Shown one piece after another: positions 6,308 to 14,256 of a stretch of 18,410 nucleotides of DNA. Under the pieces are notes generated by a model. It saw only the letters and a program-made list of their open reading frames with translations. It was not told the DNA's origin and searched no databases. Source of the DNA: DATKWF01 sp035529715. GTDB taxonomy: Bacteria > Chloroflexota > Dehalococcoidia > Dehalococcoidales > RBG-16-60-22. The position numbers and the translations under genes were made by a program. Location of the stretch: NCBI GenBank assembly GCA_035529715.1, contig DATKWF010000050.1:1-18410 (forward strand). Direction: 5' to 3'. Positions within the stretch are counted from its first letter, which is position 1; each line of letters opens with the position of its first letter.

Positions 6308-6955
6308 ATGACTGAATTTACCCGGGTAGTGCCCGCTATCCTCACCGATGACCCCAAAGCCCTGGAGACCATGGTGCGCCAGGCAGAAAGCTTCACCGAC
6401 TATGTGCAGTTTGACATTATGGATGGCCAGTTTGTGCCATCACGGAGCATAACCTGGGAACACCTGGCCAGCCTCAACACGAAGCTAGGCTGGGAAGCCC
6501 ACCTCATGGTGCTGCACCCCGAAGACTACCTGCCCGGCTTTCACCAGGCCGGGGCGCAGAAGATAGTCTTCCATTATGAAGCTACTTCTTCGCCGCGAGA
6601 AATCATCTCTCAAATCAGAGACCTGGGCATGAAGGCAGGATTAGCCATCAACCCGGATACCACTGTTCCCACTATCCTGCCTCTGCTTGATGAAGTGGAC
6701 AGTGTCCTCCTGCTGACGGTCAACCCCGGCTTCTACGGGAGTAAATTCATACCCGAAGTCATGGACAAGGTGCCAGAACTGCGCAGTGCCAGGGCTGAAA
6801 TAGAAATAGGCGTCGATGGCGGTATAAAAGAGGGTAACATTGCCCGGATTGCCCGGGGCGGGGTTGATTTCATCTGCGTGGGCAGCGCCATATTTTTACA
6901 GTCACCGCCTGGCGAGAGTTTTCTCCATCTTCAAACCCTGGCACGGGAAAGCTAG
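6308..6955 (+). CDS. rpe: ribulose-phosphate 3-epimerase family protein
   Basis: A 215-residue TIM-barrel enzyme that should interconvert ribulose 5-phosphate and xylulose 5-phosphate in the cytoplasm. I start it at ATG 6308, supported by AGGAG (6298-6302) five bases upstream. The frame is open back to 6260 but the added residues are not family-like. Visible are D36 in QFDIMDGQFVPS, the His of WEAHLMVLHPEDY, TVNPGFYG, the Asp of GVDGGIKEG and the phosphate-binding GSAIF. Two positions are odd: the usual metal-ligand His two residues before D36 is Gln34, and the usual Ser of the first strand (PSIL) is Ala10 (PAIL). The enzyme may therefore use a different metal arrangement or be a related epimerase. 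It converges on pgi, which is co-transcribed with tkt, supporting a pentose phosphate role. Confidence 0.85.
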   Translation: MTEFTRVVPAILTDDPKALETMVRQAESFTDYVQFDIMDGQFVPSRSITWEHLASLNTKLGWEAHLMVLHPEDYLPGFHQAGAQKIVFHYEATSSPREIISQIRDLGMKAGLAINPDTTVPTILPLLDEVDSVLLLTVNPGFYGSKFIPEVMDKVPELRSARAEIEIGVDGGIKEGNIARIARGGVDFICVGSAIFLQSPPGESFLHLQTLARES

Positions 6956-7027
6956 CGGTACAGTGCCCGGGGCAGACAATACCAATAAGTAACACAGTCA
7001 ATCAAAGCCGCTTATTGACCTGTCCAG

Positions 7028-8674
7028 CTATATCAGTTCAGCAACCAGCTTCCTGATAGCCGACTCATCTCCTGAACTCAGGTGAATCCTGACAACTCGC
7101 CGTCCCAGGGACTGCAACACCTGAAGGTCGCCCAGAGCCTGGGCATCAGCCAGGACGCCGAAAGTATAAGACTCACCGGGGATGGGCAGGTCTTTCTCAT
7201 GCTCTGCAGTTATCTGCAGGAACAGCCCGGTATCAGGCCCGCCCTTGTGCAGCTGCCCGACGGAGTGCAACAAACGCGGCCCGTATCCCAGATTCGTGGC
7301 GACATGATAACTCTCCAGCACCTTCCGGCGCAATTCTGCCAGCGCCCGGTCAACTCCAGGGGTCTGGCGGACATAAGCCATGATAGCCAGGTAATCACCT
7401 TGCTTGACCTTAGCCATTAAGTCGACAAATGATTGGTCAGTCTCCACCTCTGGTAGTCGCCCGGAAGCATGGTACTCCTGCAGGACACATGCCGTCAGGT
7501 CTTTAGCTGTCTTCACATCGGGCTGGTCAAAGGGATGGATACCCAATATGGCTCCGGCTACAGCGATGGCAAACTCCCAGCGAAAGAACTCGCTTCCCAG
7601 CCTGTAACGTTCCGGCATCTCCAGGTTTATTACCGGCTGCCCTGAAGATTTAATGCGCTCTATTGCGGTATCAATTGCTGAGTTATCGTCACCAGCCAGG
7701 CGCAGATACACAAAAAGTCGGTCATCTCCATAGTCAGTAGTCGCCATCAGCGGCTCACCGGCAACCGGTACAATACCCTTCCCATCCTTACCAAGGCTCT
7801 CGGCAATAAGCTGTTCCACCCACAACCCGAAACTACCGAGGGCAGGTGAGGTAACCAGGGTAAGCTTGTCCCTTCCCTGTCGGGCAAGGGCACCCATGGT
7901 CGCTCCAAGCCAGGCGCCAGGATTTTCACAAGGAGACACGCTGGAAATGCATCCCTCCCGCATGCAATCCGCCCCGTCAAGCAGTGCCGCAATGTTAATC
8001 CCAATCAGCACCGCCGGAACCATGCCAAAGTAAGACAGGACAGAGTAGCGCCCGCCGACATCAGCCGGGTTCAGGAAGGTGCGCCGGAACCCCTTCTCTT
8101 CTGCCATCCTGGCCAGGGGAGTCCCGGAATCAGTTATCGCCACAAAGTTCTGCCCTGCCCTCTCCTTCCCAACCACCTTTTCTACCAAGTCTCTGAAGTA
8201 TTTATAAAAAGAGAGGGTCTCAATGGTGCCACCGGACTTGGAAGAGACCAGGAACAAAGTATGTGCCGGGTCAATCGCCTCGGTCACTGCCTGTACACAG
8301 GCAGGCACGGTAGAGTCCAGCACAATAAGTTCGGGATAGCCAGCAGCACTGCCAAAAGTCTGCCTCAATACCTCCGACCCCAGAGCCGCACCACCCATAC
8401 CCAGCAGAACAACATTACGGAAGCCAGCACCCCTTATTTCTTCGGCAAAAACTGCCAGGTCAGGTACCTGTTTACTCATAAATTTGGTGACATCAAGCCA
8501 CCCCAGGCGATTGGTGATTTCCCCGGGGTCCGGTCTCCAGACAGTGTGGTCTTTTTGCCAGATACGTGCCACCACTTCCTGTTTCCGGAGATTGTCCAGG
8601 GATGCTTTCACATCAGATAAATGAGCCCCCAGGCCAGCAAAGGCACCAGGGACATCTGAAGAATAATCCGTCAC
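7028..8674 (-). CDS. pgi: phosphoglucose isomerase (type usually fused to transaldolase)
   Basis: A 548-residue glucose-6-phosphate isomerase interconverting glucose 6-phosphate and fructose 6-phosphate. Two SIS sugar-phosphate domains are visible. VVLLGMGGAALGSEV begins near residue 88 and SSKSGGTIETLSFYKYF, near residue 145, holds the phosphate-binding Ser/Thr loop. Further on are GGRYSVLS and FGLWVEQLIAESLGKDGKG, then IHPFDQPDVKTAK and a C-terminal region with GPRLLHSVGQLHKGGP. The wording of these blocks matches the Pgi half of bifunctional Tal-Pgi proteins, but no transaldolase domain precedes it here. The start is GTG at 8672-8674, with AGGAA (8686-8682) seven bases upstream and only 19 bases after the transketolase stop, so it is the last gene of that operon. 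Confidence 0.93.
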   Translation of the reverse strand: MTDYSSDVPGAFAGLGAHLSDVKASLDNLRKQEVVARIWQKDHTVWRPDPGEITNRLGWLDVTKFMSKQVPDLAVFAEEIRGAGFRNVVLLGMGGAALGSEVLRQTFGSAAGYPELIVLDSTVPACVQAVTEAIDPAHTLFLVSSKSGGTIETLSFYKYFRDLVEKVVGKERAGQNFVAITDSGTPLARMAEEKGFRRTFLNPADVGGRYSVLSYFGMVPAVLIGINIAALLDGADCMREGCISSVSPCENPGAWLGATMGALARQGRDKLTLVTSPALGSFGLWVEQLIAESLGKDGKGIVPVAGEPLMATTDYGDDRLFVYLRLAGDDNSAIDTAIERIKSSGQPVINLEMPERYRLGSEFFRWEFAIAVAGAILGIHPFDQPDVKTAKDLTACVLQEYHASGRLPEVETDQSFVDLMAKVKQGDYLAIMAYVRQTPGVDRALAELRRKVLESYHVATNLGYGPRLLHSVGQLHKGGPDTGLFLQITAEHEKDLPIPGESYTFGVLADAQALGDLQVLQSLGRRVVRIHLSSGDESAIRKLVAELI

Positions 8675-8693
8675 TTCAATATTCCTGATTGCA

Positions 8694-10712
8694 TTATTTC
8701 CTGGTTTCCTGCAAAAGTCGCAGCGCCTCGTCTGCCATATGCCGGGCAGTCAGGCCCAACTTCTCATAAACCACCTGCCATGGAGCTGATGCTCCGAACC
8801 GTGACAGGCCGATAGCCACACCTTTTGGACCCACGTATCGCTCCCACCCCAGCTTCACCCCCGCCTCTATGGATACGCGCACCGCTACTTCGAGAGGTAA
8901 GACACTGTGCCGATACTCGGCTGGCTGCTCATCAAACAGTTCCCATGAGGGCAGCGAGACGACACGGGCGGAAATGCCCTTCTCCTGCAACAGTTTCCCT
9001 GCCTCCAGAGCAATGTGCACCTCAGAGCCAGTAACCATGAGAATAACCTCCGGCTGTTTTGCCGCTTCCCAGAGAACATAGCCGCCGCGCTGCACGCCAC
9101 TGGCGGGAGCCAGTGCCTCTCTATCCAGCACGGGCAGATTCTGGCGACTGAACAGCAGAGCCGTCGGACCGTGGCGACGCTGCAGAGCTACCTTCCACGC
9201 CTCTACTGTCTCCGTAGCATCGGCGGGACGAATTACCACCAGGTTGGGAACAGTCCGCAGGCCCATGATTTGCTCCACCGGCTGGTGTGTCGGCCCATCC
9301 TCCCCCAAGCCGACAGAGTCATGACTGAAGATATATACCACCCTGAGCCCCATCATCGCCGCCAATCGCATCGGCGGGCGCATATAATCGGAAAAAACCA
9401 GAAAAGTCGCCGTATAGGGAATGATACCTCCATGAAGAGCCATACCGCTGGTTATGCTACCCATAGCGTGTTCCCGTACTCCAAAGCGCATGTTACGACC
9501 ACAGTAGTTATCAATCCCGAAGTCGCCCTTGTCCTTCAGAATGGTCTTGGTTGATGGAGCCAGGTCAGCGGAACCACCCATCAAGGAGTGAACTCTGGTT
9601 GCAACTAAATTCATTACCTGCCCTGAAGCAGAGCGGGTAGCGATGGGTTTATCTCCAGTTTTGAACAGACCATTAAGGTCTTTATCCCACCCTTCCGGCA
9701 GGTCTCCCCGCAGGGATTCTTCCAGCTGTCCGGCTTCGTCGGGATAAGCCTTACGATATGCTTCCAGCTTTTTCTGCCACTCTTCCTGATAGCCTTTGCC
9801 TCTTTCCTGCGCCTGGCGAAAGTGAGCCAGGACTTCAGGCGGGATGGTGAACGGTTGTTCATAAGTCCAGCCCAAATTCTCCCTGGTCAGGCGCACTTCC
9901 TCTTCGCCCAATGGCTCGCCGTGGGTGGAAGCCGTACCTTGCTTATTGGGACTCCCATAGCCAATGATAGTCCGGCATATTATCAGGCTGGGGCGGTCAC
10001 TCTCTGCCTGAGCCATCCGTATCGTCTGCTCCACACTGGCAACATCCATACCATCAACCGGACCAACGACATGCCAGCCATATGCCTGAAATCGCTGCGC
10101 CACATCCTCGGTGAAGGTAATGTCAGTGCTTCCCTCAATAGAAATGTCATTATCATCATACAGATAGATAAGCTTACCCAGGCGCAGTGTCCCCGCCAGC
10201 GAGGCTGCCTCTGAAGAGACACCCTCCATGAGGTCGCCATCGGAAACAAGCGCATAGGTGTAATGGTTAATAATTTCATGCCCGGGTTTATTATAATTGG
10301 CTGCCAGCCAGCGCTCAGCAATAGCCATGCCGACCCCGTTGGCGAATCCCTGCCCCAGTGGGCCGGTGGTTGTTTCCACGCCGGGGGCAGTTCCGTACTC
10401 CGGATGTCCCGGTGTCTTACTCCCCCACTGCCGGAATTGCTTGAGTTCTTCCAGTGACAGGTCATAGCCGGTAAGGTGAAGAAGGGCGTAAAGCATAGCT
10501 GACGCATGCCCGCAGGAGAGGACAAACCTGTCCCGGTCAGGCCATTTTGGGTCACCGGGGTTATGCTTTAGAAAACGGTCCCACAACACATAAGCTATTG
10601 TTGCCGCACCCATAGGTGCTCCGGGATGTCCAGAGTTAGCCTTCTGCACGGCATCCACCGCCAGGAACCGCATGGTGTTAATACATAACTCATCAAATTT
10701 CGCCGCCGTCAT
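8694..10712 (-). CDS. tkt: transketolase
   Basis: A 672-residue full-length thiamine diphosphate enzyme that moves two-carbon units between sugar phosphates in the non-oxidative pentose phosphate pathway. The N-terminal signature contains H29 in KANSGHPGAPMG. H69 and H103 follow, and the ThDP/metal motif runs from D158 in SDGDLMEG to N188 in YLYDDN. The usual Gly before this Asp is Ser, which I believe is common in related bacteria. The catalytic Glu lies in FGVREHAMG, and the second signature SHDSVGLGEDGPTHQPVEQ is intact. Key residues sit about three positions later than in E. coli TktA (numbering from memory). GGAGGG (10724-10719) lies six bases before the ATG. The gene is 21 bases after the Cys-rich gene and 19 before pgi, inside the five-gene run. 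Confidence 0.96.
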   Translation of the reverse strand: MTAAKFDELCINTMRFLAVDAVQKANSGHPGAPMGAATIAYVLWDRFLKHNPGDPKWPDRDRFVLSCGHASAMLYALLHLTGYDLSLEELKQFRQWGSKTPGHPEYGTAPGVETTTGPLGQGFANGVGMAIAERWLAANYNKPGHEIINHYTYALVSDGDLMEGVSSEAASLAGTLRLGKLIYLYDDNDISIEGSTDITFTEDVAQRFQAYGWHVVGPVDGMDVASVEQTIRMAQAESDRPSLIICRTIIGYGSPNKQGTASTHGEPLGEEEVRLTRENLGWTYEQPFTIPPEVLAHFRQAQERGKGYQEEWQKKLEAYRKAYPDEAGQLEESLRGDLPEGWDKDLNGLFKTGDKPIATRSASGQVMNLVATRVHSLMGGSADLAPSTKTILKDKGDFGIDNYCGRNMRFGVREHAMGSITSGMALHGGIIPYTATFLVFSDYMRPPMRLAAMMGLRVVYIFSHDSVGLGEDGPTHQPVEQIMGLRTVPNLVVIRPADATETVEAWKVALQRRHGPTALLFSRQNLPVLDREALAPASGVQRGGYVLWEAAKQPEVILMVTGSEVHIALEAGKLLQEKGISARVVSLPSWELFDEQPAEYRHSVLPLEVAVRVSIEAGVKLGWERYVGPKGVAIGLSRFGASAPWQVVYEKLGLTARHMADEALRLLQETRK

Positions 10713-10733
10713 ATTCGGCCCTCCAGCATTGCC

Positions 10734-11045
10734 TCATTCCTCCCCTTTAGACCAATTTTGCATAATCTCCTTGAGTCGCTGAGCCAGTTTAGGATTTGAA
10801 CGCAGACGCTCAATGAAAATGGGGCAACCCTCCAGCAGTGAATTCTGGGCCGCCGTTGCCATACTGGATAACAGGTTCTGCATACCGAGGTCGGCCTGCT
10901 GCGGGATATTCATCCCCGGTGCCGACGACTCTAACTGACGACGAATATCCTCAGCAGTAAATTTCATTGGCATCACACACGACTTATACCAGGGACACTC
11001 CCGACACTGGACTATCCCATAAGCTTCATCTATAATGTCCCCCAT
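10734..11045 (-). CDS. conserved-looking Cys-rich small protein, unknown function
   Basis: I do not recognise this 103-residue soluble protein. Near its N-terminus it has a C14-x2-C17-x5-C23 cluster (CRECPWYKSC) and a fourth Cys, C74, in LLEGCPIFIERL. Four cysteines in this arrangement could bind an iron-sulfur cluster or zinc, or act as thiols. The middle part is Met/Gln/Ser-rich, and the C-terminus is helical and charged, ending KEIMQNWSKGEE. No signal peptide is seen, so it should be cytoplasmic. A strong AAAGGAGG (11059-11052) stands six bases before the ATG. It lies 27 bases after tlpA and 21 bases before tkt, so it is certainly translated as part of the run. Its place after thiol-reducing genes hints at redox work, but that is only inference. 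Confidence 0.85.
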   Translation of the reverse strand: MGDIIDEAYGIVQCRECPWYKSCVMPMKFTAEDIRRQLESSAPGMNIPQQADLGMQNLLSSMATAAQNSLLEGCPIFIERLRSNPKLAQRLKEIMQNWSKGEE

Positions 11046-11072
11046 CTCTGGCCTCCTTTGTATTTGGATTAG

Positions 11073-11606
11073 CTATGGCACAATTTTACCAAGTCGTTTT
11101 TCTATATCCGACTTGTCGGCAAAAGCGCCAATTTTTATATCTTGGATTATACCATCTTTATCAATAAAGAAGGTGGTGGGAAAAGCCCGAATGTTATACT
11201 GCAGAGCTACATCCTGGTCGATATCAAGCAGGATGATAAAGGAAAGCTCCAGACTTGATGCAAAATATTGTACTCGGGCAGGGTGTTCCCCGACATCGAC
11301 TGCCAGTATTACCAGTCCCCTTTCAGACCATTCCTCGTCTTCGTATATTTCCTGCAAAAAGGGCATTTCAAACTCACAGGGACCACACCAGGTCGCCCAG
11401 AAGTTAAGCAGCACCGGCTTACCCCGGAAATCACTCAGGCTGATAGTCTGACCATCAAGGCTAAGAAGCTGAAAGTCCGGTGCCAGCCTCTCTGCCTGGG
11501 AACCCCCGTCCGGGGTAGAACCAGACGTGCAGCCAGTCAGCACCAATCCTGAGCCCAAAACTGAGAGCAGCATTATGGCTAATATTACTTTTAGCAATCT
11601 GTTCAT
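11073..11606 (-). CDS. TlpA/ResA-like thioredoxin lipoprotein
   Basis: A 177-residue extracytoplasmic thiol-disulfide oxidoreductase. The N-terminus is a lipoprotein signal: charged start, hydrophobic stretch and lipobox L23-T24-G25-C26. A Gly/Ser linker then leads to the thioredoxin fold. The AhpC/TSA-Redoxin type opening APDFQLLSLDGQTISLSDFRG is followed by the active site W73-C74-G75-P76-C77 and the cis-Pro block FPTTFFIDKDG. It should reduce disulfides of exported proteins, for example apocytochrome or other Cys pairs, using electrons passed across the membrane by the CcdA encoded 21 bases upstream. GAGGG (11615-11611) lies four bases before the ATG. The downstream partner genes are cytoplasmic sugar enzymes, so the target of this module is not evident. 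Confidence 0.93.
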   Translation of the reverse strand: MNRLLKVILAIMLLSVLGSGLVLTGCTSGSTPDGGSQAERLAPDFQLLSLDGQTISLSDFRGKPVLLNFWATWCGPCEFEMPFLQEIYEDEEWSERGLVILAVDVGEHPARVQYFASSLELSFIILLDIDQDVALQYNIRAFPTTFFIDKDGIIQDIKIGAFADKSDIEKRLGKIVP

Positions 11607-11627
11607 AAATCCCTCAAGGGTAGAATT

Positions 11628-12320
11628 TCAGACAGTAAACGAAGAAAGCCAGATTAGTTTGTTAGTCAATATAAGGATGCCAATTGCTATGAGTAATAAA
11701 CCACTGATAATGTAGACATAGTTAGAATATTGACGAACCCGCTTCAGTAAGGGGGCAACGGAATCAAAGGCTACGCCGATAATCAGGAAGGGAATTCCCA
11801 ACCCCAGGGAATAGAAGGCAAGGAGATATGCTCCGCTCCAGGCTGTCGCCGAGTTCAAAGCCAGAGCCAGAACACCCCCCAGTATCGGGCCAACGCAGGG
11901 TGTCCAGGCCAGAGAAAAAACAGCCCCGATAATCAAGGAGCGCAAATAACCGGTAGTGTTGCCCATGGATGGTGCCAGGCGCTTTTCATAGCTCAACCAC
12001 GGCACTTTCAAGGCTACCAGAATAAACAGGCCAAAAGCTATCAACAGGCTGCCGGATATCTTATTGAGCAGGGCTAAACTGAGGTTAATGGCAAATCCGG
12101 TTAACCCGGCGATTGCTCCCATAAGTATAAATATTATGGAAAAGCCGACCACGAAGCTAAGAGAATGAAAAAAGACAGGAATGCGGATCCGGCTAACCCT
12201 CTCATCAAATATTTCAGGGCCGGCCAGGCTGGCCAGGTAAACCGGTACCAAAGGCACCACACAGGGCGACAGGAAGGATAAAAGTCCGGCACTGAAAGCA
12301 ACTACAATTGATATTTCCAT
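11628..12320 (-). CDS. ccdA: CcdA-type cytochrome c biogenesis / thiol electron transporter
   Basis: A 230-residue integral membrane protein of the CcdA/DsbD-beta family, with about six hydrophobic segments. It passes electrons from cytoplasmic thioredoxin to extracytoplasmic thiol proteins. The two reactive cysteines are visible in their usual settings: C20 in LLSFLSPCVVPLVPVYLA and C142 in LAWTPCVGPILGG, each in a proline-flanked kink. Length fits the short CcdA form without extra thioredoxin domains. The partner is almost surely the TlpA-like lipoprotein encoded 21 bases downstream. It is the first gene of the five-gene run reaching pgi. The ribosome-binding site is weak; a candidate promoter lies at 12338-12366, giving a leader of only about 11 bases. 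Confidence 0.93.
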   Translation of the reverse strand: MEISIVVAFSAGLLSFLSPCVVPLVPVYLASLAGPEIFDERVSRIRIPVFFHSLSFVVGFSIIFILMGAIAGLTGFAINLSLALLNKISGSLLIAFGLFILVALKVPWLSYEKRLAPSMGNTTGYLRSLIIGAVFSLAWTPCVGPILGGVLALALNSATAWSGAYLLAFYSLGLGIPFLIIGVAFDSVAPLLKRVRQYSNYVYIISGLLLIAIGILILTNKLIWLSSFTV

Positions 12321-12337
12321 CTCAGGTATTCATCTTA

Positions 12338-12366
12338 ATGCTAATTAATTTTGACATAAATATCAA
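12338..12366 (-). promoter_or_regulatory. candidate promoter for the ccdA-tlpA-tkt-pgi run
   Basis: Minus-strand TTGATA (12366-12361), 17 bases, TAGCAT (12343-12338), matching consensus at five and four of six. The AT-rich divergent gap (12321-12404) also holds a plus-strand TTGACA at 12351 and TATAAT at 12401, which are not properly spaced to each other. Confidence 0.4.
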
Positions 12367-12404
12367 ATTTTACGGTAATTACGGGTATACTGTACCTGCT
12401 TATA

Positions 12405-13610
12405 ATGGACAAGCCTCTTGCCGTGGCATATAATTTTAAAGTAAATAAAGGGAGGAGAGCAATTAGACCACTAAGTTTTACGCAGATTTCGCTATACCAG
12501 TCCTGCCCATTATGCTACAAGCTGCAATACATTGATGGCTTGAAGTCAAAAGATAAGTGGTATTTCAGCTTCGGCCTCACCATGCATCAATGTGCCGAGT
12601 ACTTCTTTAAGGTCAAGGTACCCCCGCCGCCATCACTGGACGAGTTATTGCAGTTTTATGAGGAGAACTGGCTTTCCGCCGGATACGAATCACCCGAGGA
12701 GGAAACCAAATACAAGGACTACGGGAGAGAGATACTATCCAGATTCTGGGAAATTCACAGCGCCGGCTTCCAGGTGCCGATAGCTGTGGAAAGAATGTTC
12801 AACATTGATATTGAAGGGGTAAAGCTGAGGGGCTTTATTGACCGGGTGGACAAGCTGCAAAATGGGAAACTCTCCATACTTGATTACAAAACAAATAAAG
12901 AGTTATTTACCGTTGATGATTTGAAAAAAGACCTCCAGCTGACCCTGTACCAACTGGCGGCACAGCGACTCTGGCAGCTCCCGGTAGAGAAACTTACCCT
13001 TTATCACCTGAGGTCAAACACCCCCTGTAGCTGTGAGCCACGTGATGAAAAACAGCTTGAGGAAGCCAGTCAACTGGTGCTAGAGGTAGCCGAAAATATT
13101 GCCCAGGAGAGATTCCCGGCTACTGAAAACCAGTACTGCCCCTGCGATTTTCCCGAGCACTGCCCTTATTACCGGCACCAATACCTGAAAGCGACAACAG
13201 AGCCAGCCCGGCAAGGCGTCCTGCCCGGAATAGCCATAGTTGACACTGTAGAGAAGTATGCTTCCCTTAAGGCAGAGTTGAAAGAACTACAGAAAGAACT
13301 TGACGAGCTGAGAGATGTGATTGTTAGTTACTGCGAGTCAGCAGAGGTAAACCGGGTTTACGGCACGCAGAACGACGTCACCTATAAGCTGATGGAAAAG
13401 ACAGGCTTTAATGAGGAAGAGGTCAGAGAATTACTCGAACCAGAGGGGCTGTGGGAAAGAGTACTTGGCCTTGACCAGCCACGGCTCAACCAGTTTCTGG
13501 CTGATAAAGATGTAGCTGAGGATATTAGAAAAAGACTGGAAGCCTTGAGGCAGGTCGTTTCTTCCTATCCCCAGCTATGGGTGAAAAATCATAAAGAGGA
13601 AGAAGAATAG
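12405..13610 (+). CDS. PD-(D/E)XK nuclease, RecB/Cas4-like with iron-sulfur cysteines
   Basis: A 401-residue protein (from ATG 12405) of the PD-(D/E)XK nuclease superfamily, RecB/AddB/Cas4 branch. The N-terminal block LSFTQISLYQSCPLCYKLQY holds C34. H61 in FGLTMHQCAEYF follows, then the active-site set D146 (GFIDRVD), D160-Y-K162 (ILDYKT) and Q178-x3-Y182. C245, C247 and C253 form a C-terminal trio that, with C34, probably binds a 4Fe-4S cluster. After about residue 265 there is an extra helical, coiled-coil-like region rich in Glu, Lys and Leu, not part of the nuclease core. It is likely a DNA exonuclease or repair factor. The start is doubtful: ATG 12405 lacks an RBS, whereas GGAGG (12451-12455) stands six bases before an ATT codon at 12462, just before the conserved domain. 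It shares an operon with the next gene. Confidence 0.88.
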   Translation: MDKPLAVAYNFKVNKGRRAIRPLSFTQISLYQSCPLCYKLQYIDGLKSKDKWYFSFGLTMHQCAEYFFKVKVPPPPSLDELLQFYEENWLSAGYESPEEETKYKDYGREILSRFWEIHSAGFQVPIAVERMFNIDIEGVKLRGFIDRVDKLQNGKLSILDYKTNKELFTVDDLKKDLQLTLYQLAAQRLWQLPVEKLTLYHLRSNTPCSCEPRDEKQLEEASQLVLEVAENIAQERFPATENQYCPCDFPEHCPYYRHQYLKATTEPARQGVLPGIAIVDTVEKYASLKAELKELQKELDELRDVIVSYCESAEVNRVYGTQNDVTYKLMEKTGFNEEEVRELLEPEGLWERVLGLDQPRLNQFLADKDVAEDIRKRLEALRQVVSSYPQLWVKNHKEEEE

Positions 13611-13614
13611 GCTA

Positions 13615-14247
13615 ATGACAAGTAATGGCAATCTGGAGATAGAAAGACTTCAACTGGGCCCCTTTGGCACCAATGCCTATGTGCTGACCTGCCGGCAAAC
13701 TATGGATAGCGTGCTGGTAGATGCCCCTGCTGAAGCAAATAGGCTTATAGAGAGCTTAGAAGGCACCAACCCAAGGTATATACTGCTGACCCATAGCCAC
13801 ATGGACCATATCGGCGCTCTTGCTGAAATACGCTCCAGATTGAAAATCCCGCTGGCTGCCCACGCCGCAGACGCCGGCATACTGTCGTCTCCGCCAGAAA
13901 TCCAGCTAAATGACAGCGATACAGTATCGTTCGGGAATATCAAGCTAAAAATACTGCACACGCCGGGTCACACCCCAGGCAGCCTGTGTTTCCAGACCGG
14001 GAAATATTTAATTTCAGGAGACACTATCTTCCCCGGTGGCCCGGGCAAAACAGGGTCGCCGGGTGATTTGCAGAAGATAATTAAATCTATAACCGATAAG
14101 ATTTTTATCCTGGATGATGACACCCGGGTATATCCCGGTCACGGTGAGCCAACAGTACTGAAGAAAGAGAAAGAGGAATTTGCCGTCTTTTCCTCCCGAC
14201 CCCACCACCCTAACCTCTGCGGGGATGTGCTCTGGCTTTCAGCCTAG
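13615..14247 (+). CDS. metallo-beta-lactamase fold hydrolase (glyoxalase II-like)
   Basis: A 210-residue MBL-fold hydrolase of the YcbL/glyoxalase II-like group, soluble and cytoplasmic. The metal-binding set is complete: H60-x-H62-x-D64-H65 (THSHMDH), H119 (TPGHTPGS), D136 (SGDTIF) and H176 (YPGHGEP). It opens with the family-like IERLQLGPFGTNAYVL. Substrates of this group are thioesters or other hydroxyacyl conjugates; the true one is unknown. It begins four bases after the nuclease stop, so the two genes are translationally linked, with only a weak ribosome-binding site of its own. It converges on the PIG-L gene with nine bases between stops. If a low-molecular-weight thiol is made here, a glyoxalase-like function would fit, but that link is speculative. 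Confidence 0.92.
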   Translation: MTSNGNLEIERLQLGPFGTNAYVLTCRQTMDSVLVDAPAEANRLIESLEGTNPRYILLTHSHMDHIGALAEIRSRLKIPLAAHAADAGILSSPPEIQLNDSDTVSFGNIKLKILHTPGHTPGSLCFQTGKYLISGDTIFPGGPGKTGSPGDLQKIIKSITDKIFILDDDTRVYPGHGEPTVLKKEKEEFAVFSSRPHHPNLCGDVLWLSA

Positions 14248-14256
14248 ATGATTGAG

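Noticed and set aside
9015..9554. 179-codon plus-strand open frame
   Set aside because: A shadow of transketolase in the antisense direction; no ribosome-binding site or domain.
9983..10555. 190-codon minus-strand open frame
   Set aside because: An out-of-frame shadow inside transketolase on the same strand, Arg/Ser/Trp-rich as expected from a shifted frame.
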